A stretch of 64,000 nucleotides of DNA from Duganella sp. CF458 (GTDB taxonomy: Bacteria; Pseudomonadota; Gammaproteobacteria; Burkholderiales; Burkholderiaceae_D). The stretch is from positions 62,001 through 126,000 of the forward strand of contig NZ_FOOF01000012.1 of NCBI RefSeq assembly GCF_900113115.1. Reading direction: 5' to 3'. Below, in pieces: positions 1-8,175 of the stretch (positions are counted from its first letter, which is position 1; the number at the start of each line of letters is the position of its first letter). A program made the translations under genes and the position numbers. The notes beneath the pieces were generated by a model. The model was given only the letters and a program-made list of their open reading frames with translations, made no database searches and was not told the origin of the DNA.

Positions 1-1
1 C

Positions 2-3000
2 GGAGCCGTGCTGGTCATTGGTGGCTTGGATGGCTCTAGTCAAGTGATGTCGACCCTCCAGCGCTTTGATATTTCCAGCAGCAGTTTCAGCGCGCCGGAG
101 GAGTCCGCGCTGCTTCCGCGAAGGGGCCATACGGCGACAGTGTTGATGGATGGGCGCCTGCTGATCGCAGGCGGTGCGGACGCACGCGGAAATGCGGTCT
201 ATGAGGCCGAGATCTACGATCCGGTGACGAAGTCGATCGAGCGCTTTAATCCGAAACTCGATGCGCCGCGCTTGAACCATATTGCGACGCTGCTCCCATC
301 GGCCGATGTCTTGCTTTCGCAAGGACTCGACGGCGAGAATCAAGCTCGCGAAGACGGTGAGCTATACGAATTTGCGTCACAGCGATTTAGTGCAATGTCG
401 AAGACTGCAACGACGGAGGCGATTCGGGCAGCCAAGGCGCCAGAGGTTGCCGCGATCATGGCAACGAGACCAGAAGCCAACGATCCATCTGCACCGGTCG
501 ATCAACCCGTCGTCATTCGTTTCAACCAGCCGATGGCGGTGTCATCGCTGAATGCATCGACTGTCACGTTGATCGGGCCGCATGGCGCCGTGCCGGTGAA
601 AATTGTGCCGGTAGAGCAGGGCATGCTCGCATTTGTGAAACCTTCAATTGACCTGCTGCCGGACAGCAGATACAACCTATTCCTTGATGGCGTCAAGTCC
701 TGGACCGGCAAGGCCTTGGCCTTCCATTCGTTTGGCTTTACGACTGCCCGCCTGATTGGCAACACCAATAGTGGTGAACCCTCTACGCCATCCAACGGCA
801 ACTCGGAAAATCATGCCGCGCCGGACTCAATTGTCCCAAGTGCATCGAGCACTTCGCTGGAAGCGATGCATGCAGTTGGTGCCACGCCGTCGCTGGAGCG
901 CCAGGCCTTGACGGCAGCTGCCAAGAATGGCGACAGCGAATTCTGGCTTCCGGACGGACGTCATTTCAAGGGTGACTGGAAGTCCAAGCGCGGAGCGAGC
1001 CCATTGCAGAAGCTGCCGCCGTTGAAGGCCCCTCCCGGCGTTACCGCTCTTGCAGGACAAATTCTTACGGCCCATGGCCGCGCCCTACGTAATGCAAAGG
1101 TGCAGATCGGTAATCAGATCGCATTGACGGATGAAACAGGCCGCTTCCTTCTGACGAACCTCACCCCTGGCACACAGCCGATGGTTATCGATGGTGGGGG
1201 AGAGGGCAAGGGGCAGTACGGCTATTACCAAGTGCGCGTTGACGTCAAGGCGCAGCAGACCAATATATTGGACTACACGATCTGGAGCACCCGCCTCGAT
1301 CCAGCCGGTAATGTGGCATTGACTTCGCCTACCGCAGGCGAAGTCGTATTGACATCGCGACGTATTCCGGGACTGGAACTGCGCATCCCAGCAGGCACAA
1401 TCATCCGCGACCACAACGGCAAGATCGTCACTGAACTGAATATGACGGCGATTCCTATCGACCGTCCACCGTTCCCGCTGCCAAACGTTGGTGTGCCTGT
1501 CTACTTCACGATTCAGCCTGGCGGCGCGACTCTGACCAGCGCAAGCGGCCTTGCGCTGCAGGGCGCGCGCTTGATTTATCCGAATTTCAACGGGCTGGCG
1601 CCAGGCAGCCGCGTGGACTTCTGGAACTACGACGCCCGAGGCAAAGGCTGGTATGTGTACGGACAGGGTACCATCAGCAAAGATGGCAAACAGGCCGTTC
1701 CTGATGCAGGCGTAAAGATCTATGAGTTCACTGGCGCGATGATTTCGCTGCCAGGCAATGCACCGACCGATGGGCCGGCGCCAGGTAGTTGCGATGGCAA
1801 TGGTTCGGTAGGTCCTAGCGCTACATGTCCGGATAATCAGCCGCCGCCCCCGAAAGGCTGCGCCGGCGATCCGGTCGACTGCGGGACCGGTTTATTCCTG
1901 AATTCGGGTACTGACCTCGTAATTAACGACATCATGCCGATTCAGATTTCGCGTACCTATCGCCCGCGCGATGCTGCCTCACGGGCCTTTGGTATTGGTA
2001 CTAACCTCGCGTATGACATCTTCTTGGTCGGAGATACCAATCCATGGACCTACCAGGAGCTGATCTTGCCGGACGGCGGAAGGGTTCGCTACAACCGTAT
2101 TTCGTCTGGTACTGGCTTTGGTGATGCAGTCTATGAACATAAGTCTTCCGCCACTAGCTACTATGGTTCGACTCTGAAGCGTGGTAGCACCAACGAGTGT
2201 TACTGGGATCTCTCCATGATGAATGGAAGCCATATTTGCTTCCCCGAGTCGATGAATTCAGGGTCTGCCCGCCATGCCGCGGCACTTTCGATGACTGACC
2301 GGTACGGCAATGCGTTGACGTTCACTCGGACGAACGACAATCTTACTCGTATCACTTCGCCATCCGGTCGGACAGTCGACCTGCAATATGATTCGGCCAA
2401 CCGCATTACGCAGGCTACTGACAATATTGGGCGTACCGTAAAGTACGAGTACGACACGCAAGGCCGCTTGGTCAAGGTAATCGATCCGCTCAATAACTTT
2501 GAAGCCTTCACTTACGATTCCATGCACCGCATGCTGACCGTGCAGGATAAGCGCGGCAATATGATGGTGACGAATGAGTACGATGGCAATGGCCGTGTAG
2601 CTAAGCAGACCTACGCCGATGGAACCACGAATCTGTTTGCCTACACTGTGGACGCGAGCAACCGTGTTAAGCAAACCGACATCACGAATGAGAGAGGTGT
2701 GGTGAAGCGCATGGTGTTCGGCTCCGCGGGCTATATCACGTCTATTACCCAGGCGCTGGGTTTGTCGGAACAGCAGGTAACCACGTACGAGTACGCGCCC
2801 ACGAGCAATCTGTTGCTGTCGGTAACCGACCCACTTGGCCGGAAGACTGCGTATGAGTACGATGTGAAGGGCAACATGTCTCGCAAAACGCTGCTCGCAG
2901 GCACTGCGAGTGCGGTCTCGACGGAAACCACTTACACGGCCGACTTTGGGAATGTCGATACCTTTAAGGATCTAACTGGCAGGGTAATTAGGCGCAACTA

Positions 3001-5155
3001 CGATGGTGCAGGTAATCTCGTGCAGGTCTCAGATGATAATGGTGTGCTTTTCAAAGGAAACTATAACGGCTCGGGTCAACTGGTTGCATCCGAAGACGCT
3101 CTCGGCAATCTCACGACCTATCAATATGACGGCTTTGACCTCGTTCAAGTAACCGACCCGCTCGGTCGTGTAACGGGAAGGGTATCTGATGCGGTTGGGC
3201 GGGTGACGGCTACCATTTCTCCTGCAGGTACCCATACTTCAGCCGAACTGGATGCGCTAAATCGTGTGAGTGCTGTAACGGATGGCATCGGCAATACCAC
3301 CTTCATGGAATACGACGGAAACAGCAACCCAACGCTAGTTCGCAATGCGAAGGGAGGCGAGCATAGTTTCGGATTCGACAAGCGCAACGCGACCACACAG
3401 CAGATAAATCCGGTTAGTCAGGTCGATTCGATCGCATATGATCCAGCGCATAACGTTAAGGAAACAATTGATCGGAAGGGTCAACAGACTCAGTTCCAGT
3501 ATGATGCGCTTAGCCGTCTCACACTTGTCACCTATGCAGACCAGAGCACAGTTGCATACACGTATGATCAAGGAAACCGGGTCACGCAAATTTCCGATTC
3601 CGCCAACGGACAGATTACACGAACCTATGATGGGTTTAATAACATCACGAGGGAGGCCACCCCAGACGGTAGTGTGAACTATACATACTATCCCGACGGT
3701 CGCCGCCAAACAATGTCGGTATTAGGGCAGCCGACGCTGACTTATACCTATACCGCACGAAACTATGTGGAAGGAATTTCTCAGGCGTCGGATGCAATCA
3801 ATGGCAACCATGTTCGTAAGGTGGGCTTTGAATATGATGGCGCTGGGCGGCGTACTAAGACAACCTTCTTCAGCGGCATGGCTCGTGAGAATGATTTTAG
3901 TAAGGTTGGCCAATTGTCTTCTGTCACCTATCTGGGCGCGGATGGAGGTTCCATCGGTGATTTGACCTACAAGTACGACTTAGATGGCAGGATCGTCGAA
4001 AAGGGTGGAAGCTTGGTTCAATCAATGCAGTCCGCCGAGTTGGTAGATGTATCGTACGATGCAGCAGCGAAAATGTCTGCTGCTAGCGGTGTAATGCTAA
4101 GCTATGATGAAAACGGAAATCTGACTTCGGATGCTTCGGTTTCTTATGTCTGGAATTCGAGGAATCAGCTAGTTGAAATGCGCACTTTAGACGGCGCATT
4201 GATCGCTCAATTCAGCTACGACGGACTGGGGCGGCGTCGCCAAAAGTCTATCAACGGCGAAACGACCAAATACGTATATGATCAACTAGATATTGTGCAA
4301 GAGCGGGGGCTTGATTCGCAAGTCAAAGCCGTGTACGTCGTGGGTGCCTTGGACGAGCGGCTGCAAAGAATTGTGCCAAACGGCTCTTCATTCCGAATGG
4401 ATACATATCTTGTAGATCATATTGGTTCAGTTTTGGAATTGAGGGACATGGCCGGGAATACGGTCGTGAACTATTCTTACGACGCATTTGGGAACAGCGA
4501 AGCAAGTACTTTAGACGGGAACCCCTTCCAGTTTACTGGTAGGGAGAACGACCGAACTGGACTGTACTACTATCGAGCGCGTTACTATTCGCCAGCTAAA
4601 CATCGTTTTTTGCAAAGCGATCCGATTGGACTTGCTGGAGGGATCAACACTTATGCTTACGTTGGGGGGAATCCGCTAAGTTACTCAGATCCGCTTGGGT
4701 TGTCGGAAATGCCAGTGCCAGGCCCTGAGGTTCCGGGAGGGCCTTGGACACCAGCTGGGGCTGGACAGAAGCCTGGTACTTACTATGGGCCAAAGCAGTC
4801 TGGCGGGCGAAACGTTTGCCGATATGTGCCTACCGAGGGCAACGGTGGGCCAAAAGGCACCAGTGAACCTTATTGGAAGACTAAAACTCCTAAAGGCGAG
4901 TGGAGTCGGTATGGTATGGGTGGCCAGCCGCTGACTCCAGACCAGGCGCACCCTGGGCCTACGAATCAACCCAATTCCAGTACGCCAGAAGGTAAACCTA
5001 GCTCAAATGCTAGCCCTAGTCCGAACCGTACACCGCCTCCTGTAGTGCCACCTCCACCGAATCCAGCTTGGGCGCTTCTTTTACTTTTCGTGCCTGGGAA
5101 TATTTTCCAGGATCCGTTCCCGGATGGGAATGAAATTCCACAAAATTTTGAATGA
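2..5155 (+). CDS. RHS-repeat protein, 5' truncated by the window, with variable C-terminal tip
   Basis: The frame is open from base 2 and no start with a ribosome site is visible, so the true N-terminus lies upstream. Domains in order (residues counted from base 8): kelch-like repeats with GG and RxGHTATVL motifs (about 1-130), a bacterial Ig-like segment (about 145-250), a carboxypeptidase-regulatory-like fold (about 340-410), a DUF6531-type N-terminal RHS domain ending in SRTYRPRD (about 615-700), many YD repeats (YDxxGR, about 760-1500), then the RHS core with YYRARYYSP and the closing DPLGL near residue 1565. About 150 residues follow: Gly/Pro-rich, with WKTKTPKGEWSRYGMGGQPL, an Asn/Ser/Pro linker and a hydrophobic WALLLLFVPG stretch near the end. 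RHS proteins form a hollow shell that releases such a tip as a toxin; that role is inference. I do not recognise the tip family. Base composition drops towards the 3' end, as expected for an exchangeable tip. Confidence 0.9.
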   Translation, partial: GAVLVIGGLDGSSQVMSTLQRFDISSSSFSAPEESALLPRRGHTATVLMDGRLLIAGGADARGNAVYEAEIYDPVTKSIERFNPKLDAPRLNHIATLLPSADVLLSQGLDGENQAREDGELYEFASQRFSAMSKTATTEAIRAAKAPEVAAIMATRPEANDPSAPVDQPVVIRFNQPMAVSSLNASTVTLIGPHGAVPVKIVPVEQGMLAFVKPSIDLLPDSRYNLFLDGVKSWTGKALAFHSFGFTTARLIGNTNSGEPSTPSNGNSENHAAPDSIVPSASSTSLEAMHAVGATPSLERQALTAAAKNGDSEFWLPDGRHFKGDWKSKRGASPLQKLPPLKAPPGVTALAGQILTAHGRALRNAKVQIGNQIALTDETGRFLLTNLTPGTQPMVIDGGGEGKGQYGYYQVRVDVKAQQTNILDYTIWSTRLDPAGNVALTSPTAGEVVLTSRRIPGLELRIPAGTIIRDHNGKIVTELNMTAIPIDRPPFPLPNVGVPVYFTIQPGGATLTSASGLALQGARLIYPNFNGLAPGSRVDFWNYDARGKGWYVYGQGTISKDGKQAVPDAGVKIYEFTGAMISLPGNAPTDGPAPGSCDGNGSVGPSATCPDNQPPPPKGCAGDPVDCGTGLFLNSGTDLVINDIMPIQISRTYRPRDAASRAFGIGTNLAYDIFLVGDTNPWTYQELILPDGGRVRYNRISSGTGFGDAVYEHKSSATSYYGSTLKRGSTNECYWDLSMMNGSHICFPESMNSGSARHAAALSMTDRYGNALTFTRTNDNLTRITSPSGRTVDLQYDSANRITQATDNIGRTVKYEYDTQGRLVKVIDPLNNFEAFTYDSMHRMLTVQDKRGNMMVTNEYDGNGRVAKQTYADGTTNLFAYTVDASNRVKQTDITNERGVVKRMVFGSAGYITSITQALGLSEQQVTTYEYAPTSNLLLSVTDPLGRKTAYEYDVKGNMSRKTLLAGTASAVSTETTYTADFGNVDTFKDLTGRVIRRNYDGAGNLVQVSDDNGVLFKGNYNGSGQLVASEDALGNLTTYQYDGFDLVQVTDPLGRVTGRVSDAVGRVTATISPAGTHTSAELDALNRVSAVTDGIGNTTFMEYDGNSNPTLVRNAKGGEHSFGFDKRNATTQQINPVSQVDSIAYDPAHNVKETIDRKGQQTQFQYDALSRLTLVTYADQSTVAYTYDQGNRVTQISDSANGQITRTYDGFNNITREATPDGSVNYTYYPDGRRQTMSVLGQPTLTYTYTARNYVEGISQASDAINGNHVRKVGFEYDGAGRRTKTTFFSGMARENDFSKVGQLSSVTYLGADGGSIGDLTYKYDLDGRIVEKGGSLVQSMQSAELVDVSYDAAAKMSAASGVMLSYDENGNLTSDASVSYVWNSRNQLVEMRTLDGALIAQFSYDGLGRRRQKSINGETTKYVYDQLDIVQERGLDSQVKAVYVVGALDERLQRIVPNGSSFRMDTYLVDHIGSVLELRDMAGNTVVNYSYDAFGNSEASTLDGNPFQFTGRENDRTGLYYYRARYYSPAKHRFLQSDPIGLAGGINTYAYVGGNPLSYSDPLGLSEMPVPGPEVPGGPWTPAGAGQKPGTYYGPKQSGGRNVCRYVPTEGNGGPKGTSEPYWKTKTPKGEWSRYGMGGQPLTPDQAHPGPTNQPNSSTPEGKPSSNASPSPNRTPPPVVPPPPNPAWALLLLFVPGNIFQDPFPDGNEIPQNFE

Positions 5156-5187
5156 GATGGCGGTAAGATTCTCGAAAGGATCTTGAG

Positions 5188-5802
5188 ATGAAGTTCGTAA
5201 CGATTGAAACCGTAAATAGTTGTCTGTCGCAGATTGACATGCGGATTGGGGAGTGGAATCAAATAACCGATAATCAACTGAATGGTAATAACACGGGCGG
5301 ATGGTTAAATTATGCAGCGCCCAAGGATTCACATATGCTGTTCAAATTTTCCGAGCATGTGGCGGGGTGGCTCCCGAAAGGAAAATGGAAAATTCTGCAG
5401 ATTGATAATTCGACTTACTTAGATGCGGTCCAGGAAAATTTCTTAGGGCAATTTCTTCGGGTCGAAGGCGCTGAGCGGCTTAGCGAGACCCGATCTCTAC
5501 TATTTGAATTTGGAGCGAGTAAAAGGCAGGACCAAAAGCTTGAACTACTTATCGCTCAGCTTATTTTCATCTTCTTGCTTTTTGAGTGTCATGTGCATGT
5601 GGTCTCTTCCGGCAGTGTTGCCGGGCAGTTGCTGTCAATCCAAGATGGATTTGTTTATTTCCAATCCCGGGAGATGAACGTGCAAGGCGCGGAGTTACTT
5701 TTGGATAGCTTTAGGCGGAATCCAGACTTGTCTCCAGAGTGGGTTGGTGAAATTGTCGCTGAGGATCAGGAAAGGCGCTTGGACGGTATCATCGAAAGGT
5801 AG
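5188..5802 (+). CDS. Hypothetical protein, candidate immunity protein for the RHS tip
   Basis: A 204-residue protein starting 32 bases after the RHS stop; an AAAGGATCTTGAG purine stretch precedes the ATG. I see no known family, signal peptide or clear catalytic motif. One hydrophobic run, LLIAQLIFIFLLFECHVHVV (near residues 120-140), could be a buried strand-helix or a membrane segment. The gene is clearly AT-richer than the housekeeping genes nearby: bases 5221-5280 count 27 G+C of 60, against 45 of 60 at 9121-9180 in cysS. Position directly after an RHS toxin tip, same strand, small size and foreign composition are the usual setting of an immunity gene. That function is inferred from context only. 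Alternatives are a second effector module or an unrelated cargo gene. Confidence 0.75.
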   Translation: MKFVTIETVNSCLSQIDMRIGEWNQITDNQLNGNNTGGWLNYAAPKDSHMLFKFSEHVAGWLPKGKWKILQIDNSTYLDAVQENFLGQFLRVEGAERLSETRSLLFEFGASKRQDQKLELLIAQLIFIFLLFECHVHVVSSGSVAGQLLSIQDGFVYFQSREMNVQGAELLLDSFRRNPDLSPEWVGEIVAEDQERRLDGIIER

Positions 5803-6039
5803 TGGTACCGCACAATGGTTCGAACGAGGCTTGTCTCTGGCAAACCGCAGCCCCAGCTCGGCGTCGTACTAAACTAGGAAGCAGGTCACCTCAGTAATCG
5901 TCGTACAGAGTTTAAAGTACGACGTGCTAGTGATTGAAGAGCCCAGCATTTCAGAAGGCCAAGGTCACTTGGATTTGCGTTGTGCATTCCGCAGACAGGA
6001 AGCCAAAAATTATGCGGCTTGAAGTTTAGGCCGTCGGCA
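5803..6039. other. Intergenic junction between RHS module and core genome
   Basis: This 237-base stretch has no convincing gene. It carries an imperfect inverted repeat: CGTCGTACTAAA at 5862-5873 and GTTTAAAGTACGACG at 5910-5924, with another TCGTCGTAC at 5899-5907. No T-tract follows, so it is not an obvious intrinsic terminator. It separates the AT-richer RHS/immunity pair from lpxH, which is convergent. It may be debris from earlier exchange of RHS tips, but no ORF fragment could be recognised. Confidence 0.4.
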
Positions 6040-6777
6040 TTAGAGGACGTTGCCGTCCAGCGCGTGGCGTACGATGGCGCCGTCAAGGCCGATAGAGATC
6101 CAGCCGCCGCGTGGGGGCGTGGATTCCGGCTCCCAGTCCGGCAGCACGTAGCGGCGCGTGCCGGCAACTTCGTGCAGGGCGGGGCGGTGGGTGTGGCCGT
6201 GGATCATGATCGTGGTGCCGGTTTGGGCAAACACCTCGGCGATCGCTTCGGGCGTCACATCCATGATGTCGTAGGACTTCTCGGCGTGGCCTTGCTTGCT
6301 CTGCTCGCGCAGGCCGGCAATGATCTGCTTGCGCTGGGCCAGCGGCATAGCGAGGAATTGCTGCTGCCATTCAGGCTGGCGCACTTGCGCGCGGAAGGCC
6401 ATGTACTTCACGTCTTGCGTGCACTGGGCGTCGCCGTGTACCAGCACGATGCGCTGGCCGTAGGCGTCGATCACCCAGGTTTCGGGCAGCAGGGTCAGTC
6501 CCGCTGCGGCGGCGAAGGCTTCGCCGACCAGGAAGTCGCGGTTGCCCGCGATCCAGAATAGCTGTACGCCCGCGTCGCTCAGGCGGCGCAGGGCGGACAC
6601 AATCTGCTGGTGGAAGGGTTCCGGCAGGTCATCATCGCCTGCCCAATATTCAAAGATATCGCCCAGCAGGTAGAGCTGCTTTGCGCCCAGCGCATGCTCG
6701 TCGAGGAAGCGCAGGAACGCTTCCGTCAGCACCGGCCGCGCCGGTTGCAAATGCAGGTCTGATACGAAGAGAATCAA
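6040..6777 (-). CDS. lpxH: UDP-2,3-diacylglucosamine diphosphatase
   Basis: Cleaves UDP-2,3-diacylglucosamine to lipid X and UMP in lipid A synthesis; a peripheral inner-membrane, Mn-dependent enzyme of the calcineurin-like phosphoesterase family. Metal-ligand motifs are all present in the 245-residue protein: SDLHL (D7, H9), GDIFEYW (D40), GNRD (N79), VHGD (H114) and HGHTH (H193, H195, H197). Length fits LpxH (about 240). It lies one base after ppiB on the minus strand, so the two are probably co-transcribed, as in other Burkholderiales. No oddities seen. Confidence 0.96.
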   Translation of the reverse strand: MILFVSDLHLQPARPVLTEAFLRFLDEHALGAKQLYLLGDIFEYWAGDDDLPEPFHQQIVSALRRLSDAGVQLFWIAGNRDFLVGEAFAAAAGLTLLPETWVIDAYGQRIVLVHGDAQCTQDVKYMAFRAQVRQPEWQQQFLAMPLAQRKQIIAGLREQSKQGHAEKSYDIMDVTPEAIAEVFAQTGTTIMIHGHTHRPALHEVAGTRRYVLPDWEPESTPPRGGWISIGLDGAIVRHALDGNVL

Positions 6778-6778
6778 A

Positions 6779-7270
6779 TTACGCCGCTTCGATCTTTTCG
6801 ATGATGATGTCTTCCGCTGGCACGTCGGAGAACATGCCGGAACGGGTGGTTTTCACGGCCTTGATCGCGTCGACAACTTCGGTGCCTTGGGTGACTTTGC
6901 CGAACACTGCGTAGCCCCAGCCGTCCTGGCCTGGGTAGTCCAGGAAGGAGTTGTTCTTCACGTTGATGAAGAACTGTGCGGATGCGGAGTGCGGTGCCGA
7001 GGTGCGTGCCATGGCCAGGGTGTATGGCTCGTTTTTCAGGCCGTTCTTGGCTTCGTTTTCCACGGTCTGGTCGGCTGGCTTTTGCTTCATGCCTGGCTCG
7101 AAACCGCCGCCCTGGATCATGAAACCGTCGATCACGCGGTGGAAGATGGTGTTGTTGTAGTGGCCGGCGTTCATGTAGTTGAGGAAGTTCTCAACGGTCT
7201 TCGGTGCCTTTTCCGCGTCCAGCTCGGCAACGATGGTGCCTTTGTTGGTGGTGATGGTGATGGTGGTCAT
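6779..7270 (-). CDS. ppiB: Cytoplasmic peptidyl-prolyl cis-trans isomerase (cyclophilin)
   Basis: Isomerises X-Pro bonds during folding. The 163-residue protein has no signal peptide, so it is the cytoplasmic PpiB type. The cyclophilin signature FHRVIDGFMIQGG with its catalytic Arg is present, as are QFFINV and GYAVFGKV. Overall length matches PpiB (about 164). An AAAGGACAAC stretch lies just upstream of the ATG. It sits between a secreted cyclophilin (31 bases upstream) and lpxH (one base downstream), all on the minus strand. Confidence 0.95.
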   Translation of the reverse strand: MTTITITTNKGTIVAELDAEKAPKTVENFLNYMNAGHYNNTIFHRVIDGFMIQGGGFEPGMKQKPADQTVENEAKNGLKNEPYTLAMARTSAPHSASAQFFINVKNNSFLDYPGQDGWGYAVFGKVTQGTEVVDAIKAVKTTRSGMFSDVPAEDIIIEKIEAA

Positions 7271-7301
7271 CTTGTTGTCCTTTTGTGTTTCTAAAAAAGC
7301 G

Positions 7302-7991
7302 TTATTTTACAGGCTCCTGTTGCGGAACAGGAGTGGGCTCCTGTACCGGGGCAGGTTCTTGGGCTGGTGCAGGTTCGACAACCGGCGGTGGTGGCGGTGG
7401 TGCCGGTGGTTCAGGCGGTACGATGCGCTTCTTGAGGACGGTGGCCGATTTGATCACCACCGGGTGCACCGGAATGTTCTGGAAGCCTGGCTTGTCGTCC
7501 ACCAGCAGTACCTTGATCTTGTCGACGGTCTCTTTGCCCTGGATGACTTTGCCGAAGACCGCATAGCCGTGGCCTTTCATGTTCGGGTAGTCCAGGCCGA
7601 TATTGTCCACCACGTTGATGAACCATTGCGAATTGGCCGAATTCGGCGAATCGTGGCGCGCCATCGAGATGGTGTAGGCCAGGTTGGACAGGCCGTTCTT
7701 TTCTTCGCTCTTGATGTCGGGGCGCAGTGGCTGCTTGGACTTCAGGTCGGCCGTATAGCCGCCGCCCTGCACCATGAAGCCATTGATCACGCGGTGGAAA
7801 ATGGTGTCCTTATAGAAGCCGCTCTTCACATAGGCGAGGAAGTTGGCGCTCGAAATCGGGGCCTTTTCCTGGTCCAGTTCTACAATGATTTCGCCAAGAT
7901 TGGTCTTGATCGACACTTGCGGGTTGTCGGCAGCTGCCGCGGCGCTGCCAATCAGCAGGCCGGCCAGCAGGGCAATCCATTTCTTCTGCAT
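7302..7991 (-). CDS. Exported peptidyl-prolyl cis-trans isomerase with proline-rich tail
   Basis: A cyclophilin for envelope protein folding, 229 residues from the ATG at 7991, which has AAAGGAAAC upstream. A longer reading frame exists upstream but reads through promoter-like DNA and would hide the signal peptide. The N-terminus MQKKWIALLAGLLIGSAAAA is a signal peptide. The catalytic core contains FHRVINGFMVQGG and QWFINVVDN. After the core comes a tail of nearly 40 residues made almost entirely of Pro, Glu, Val, Ala and Gln (PPPPPPVV, then PAP/PTP repeats). Usual PpiA proteins (about 190) lack this. The tail may span or bind peptidoglycan, which is inference. Confidence 0.92.
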   Translation of the reverse strand: MQKKWIALLAGLLIGSAAAAADNPQVSIKTNLGEIIVELDQEKAPISSANFLAYVKSGFYKDTIFHRVINGFMVQGGGYTADLKSKQPLRPDIKSEEKNGLSNLAYTISMARHDSPNSANSQWFINVVDNIGLDYPNMKGHGYAVFGKVIQGKETVDKIKVLLVDDKPGFQNIPVHPVVIKSATVLKKRIVPPEPPAPPPPPPVVEPAPAQEPAPVQEPTPVPQQEPVK

Positions 7992-8175
7992 TCTTGTTTC
8001 CTTTATAAGAATTGCGACTCGCGTGCGCGAATTTTTCAGTGCTATACTTCGCCAGACGTTCCATTCTAACAAAGTAGAACTATAACAAAGGGACCAAACA
8101 TCCCCCTGGTACACACCGAGCACCGGTGCGACGCCCCAGGCGCTTCGCACCAGTGACCCGTTTACTTCTAGTCCG

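Noticed and set aside
1..5155. RHS internal YD repeats as a DNA tandem repeat or CRISPR-like array
   Set aside because: The repetition is at protein level (YDxxGR); the DNA units are divergent and of variable length.
5862..5924. Inverted repeat near the RHS/lpxH junction as a transposon end or terminator
   Set aside because: Imperfect, short, no T-tract and no transposase or target duplication visible; kept only as a note in the junction feature.
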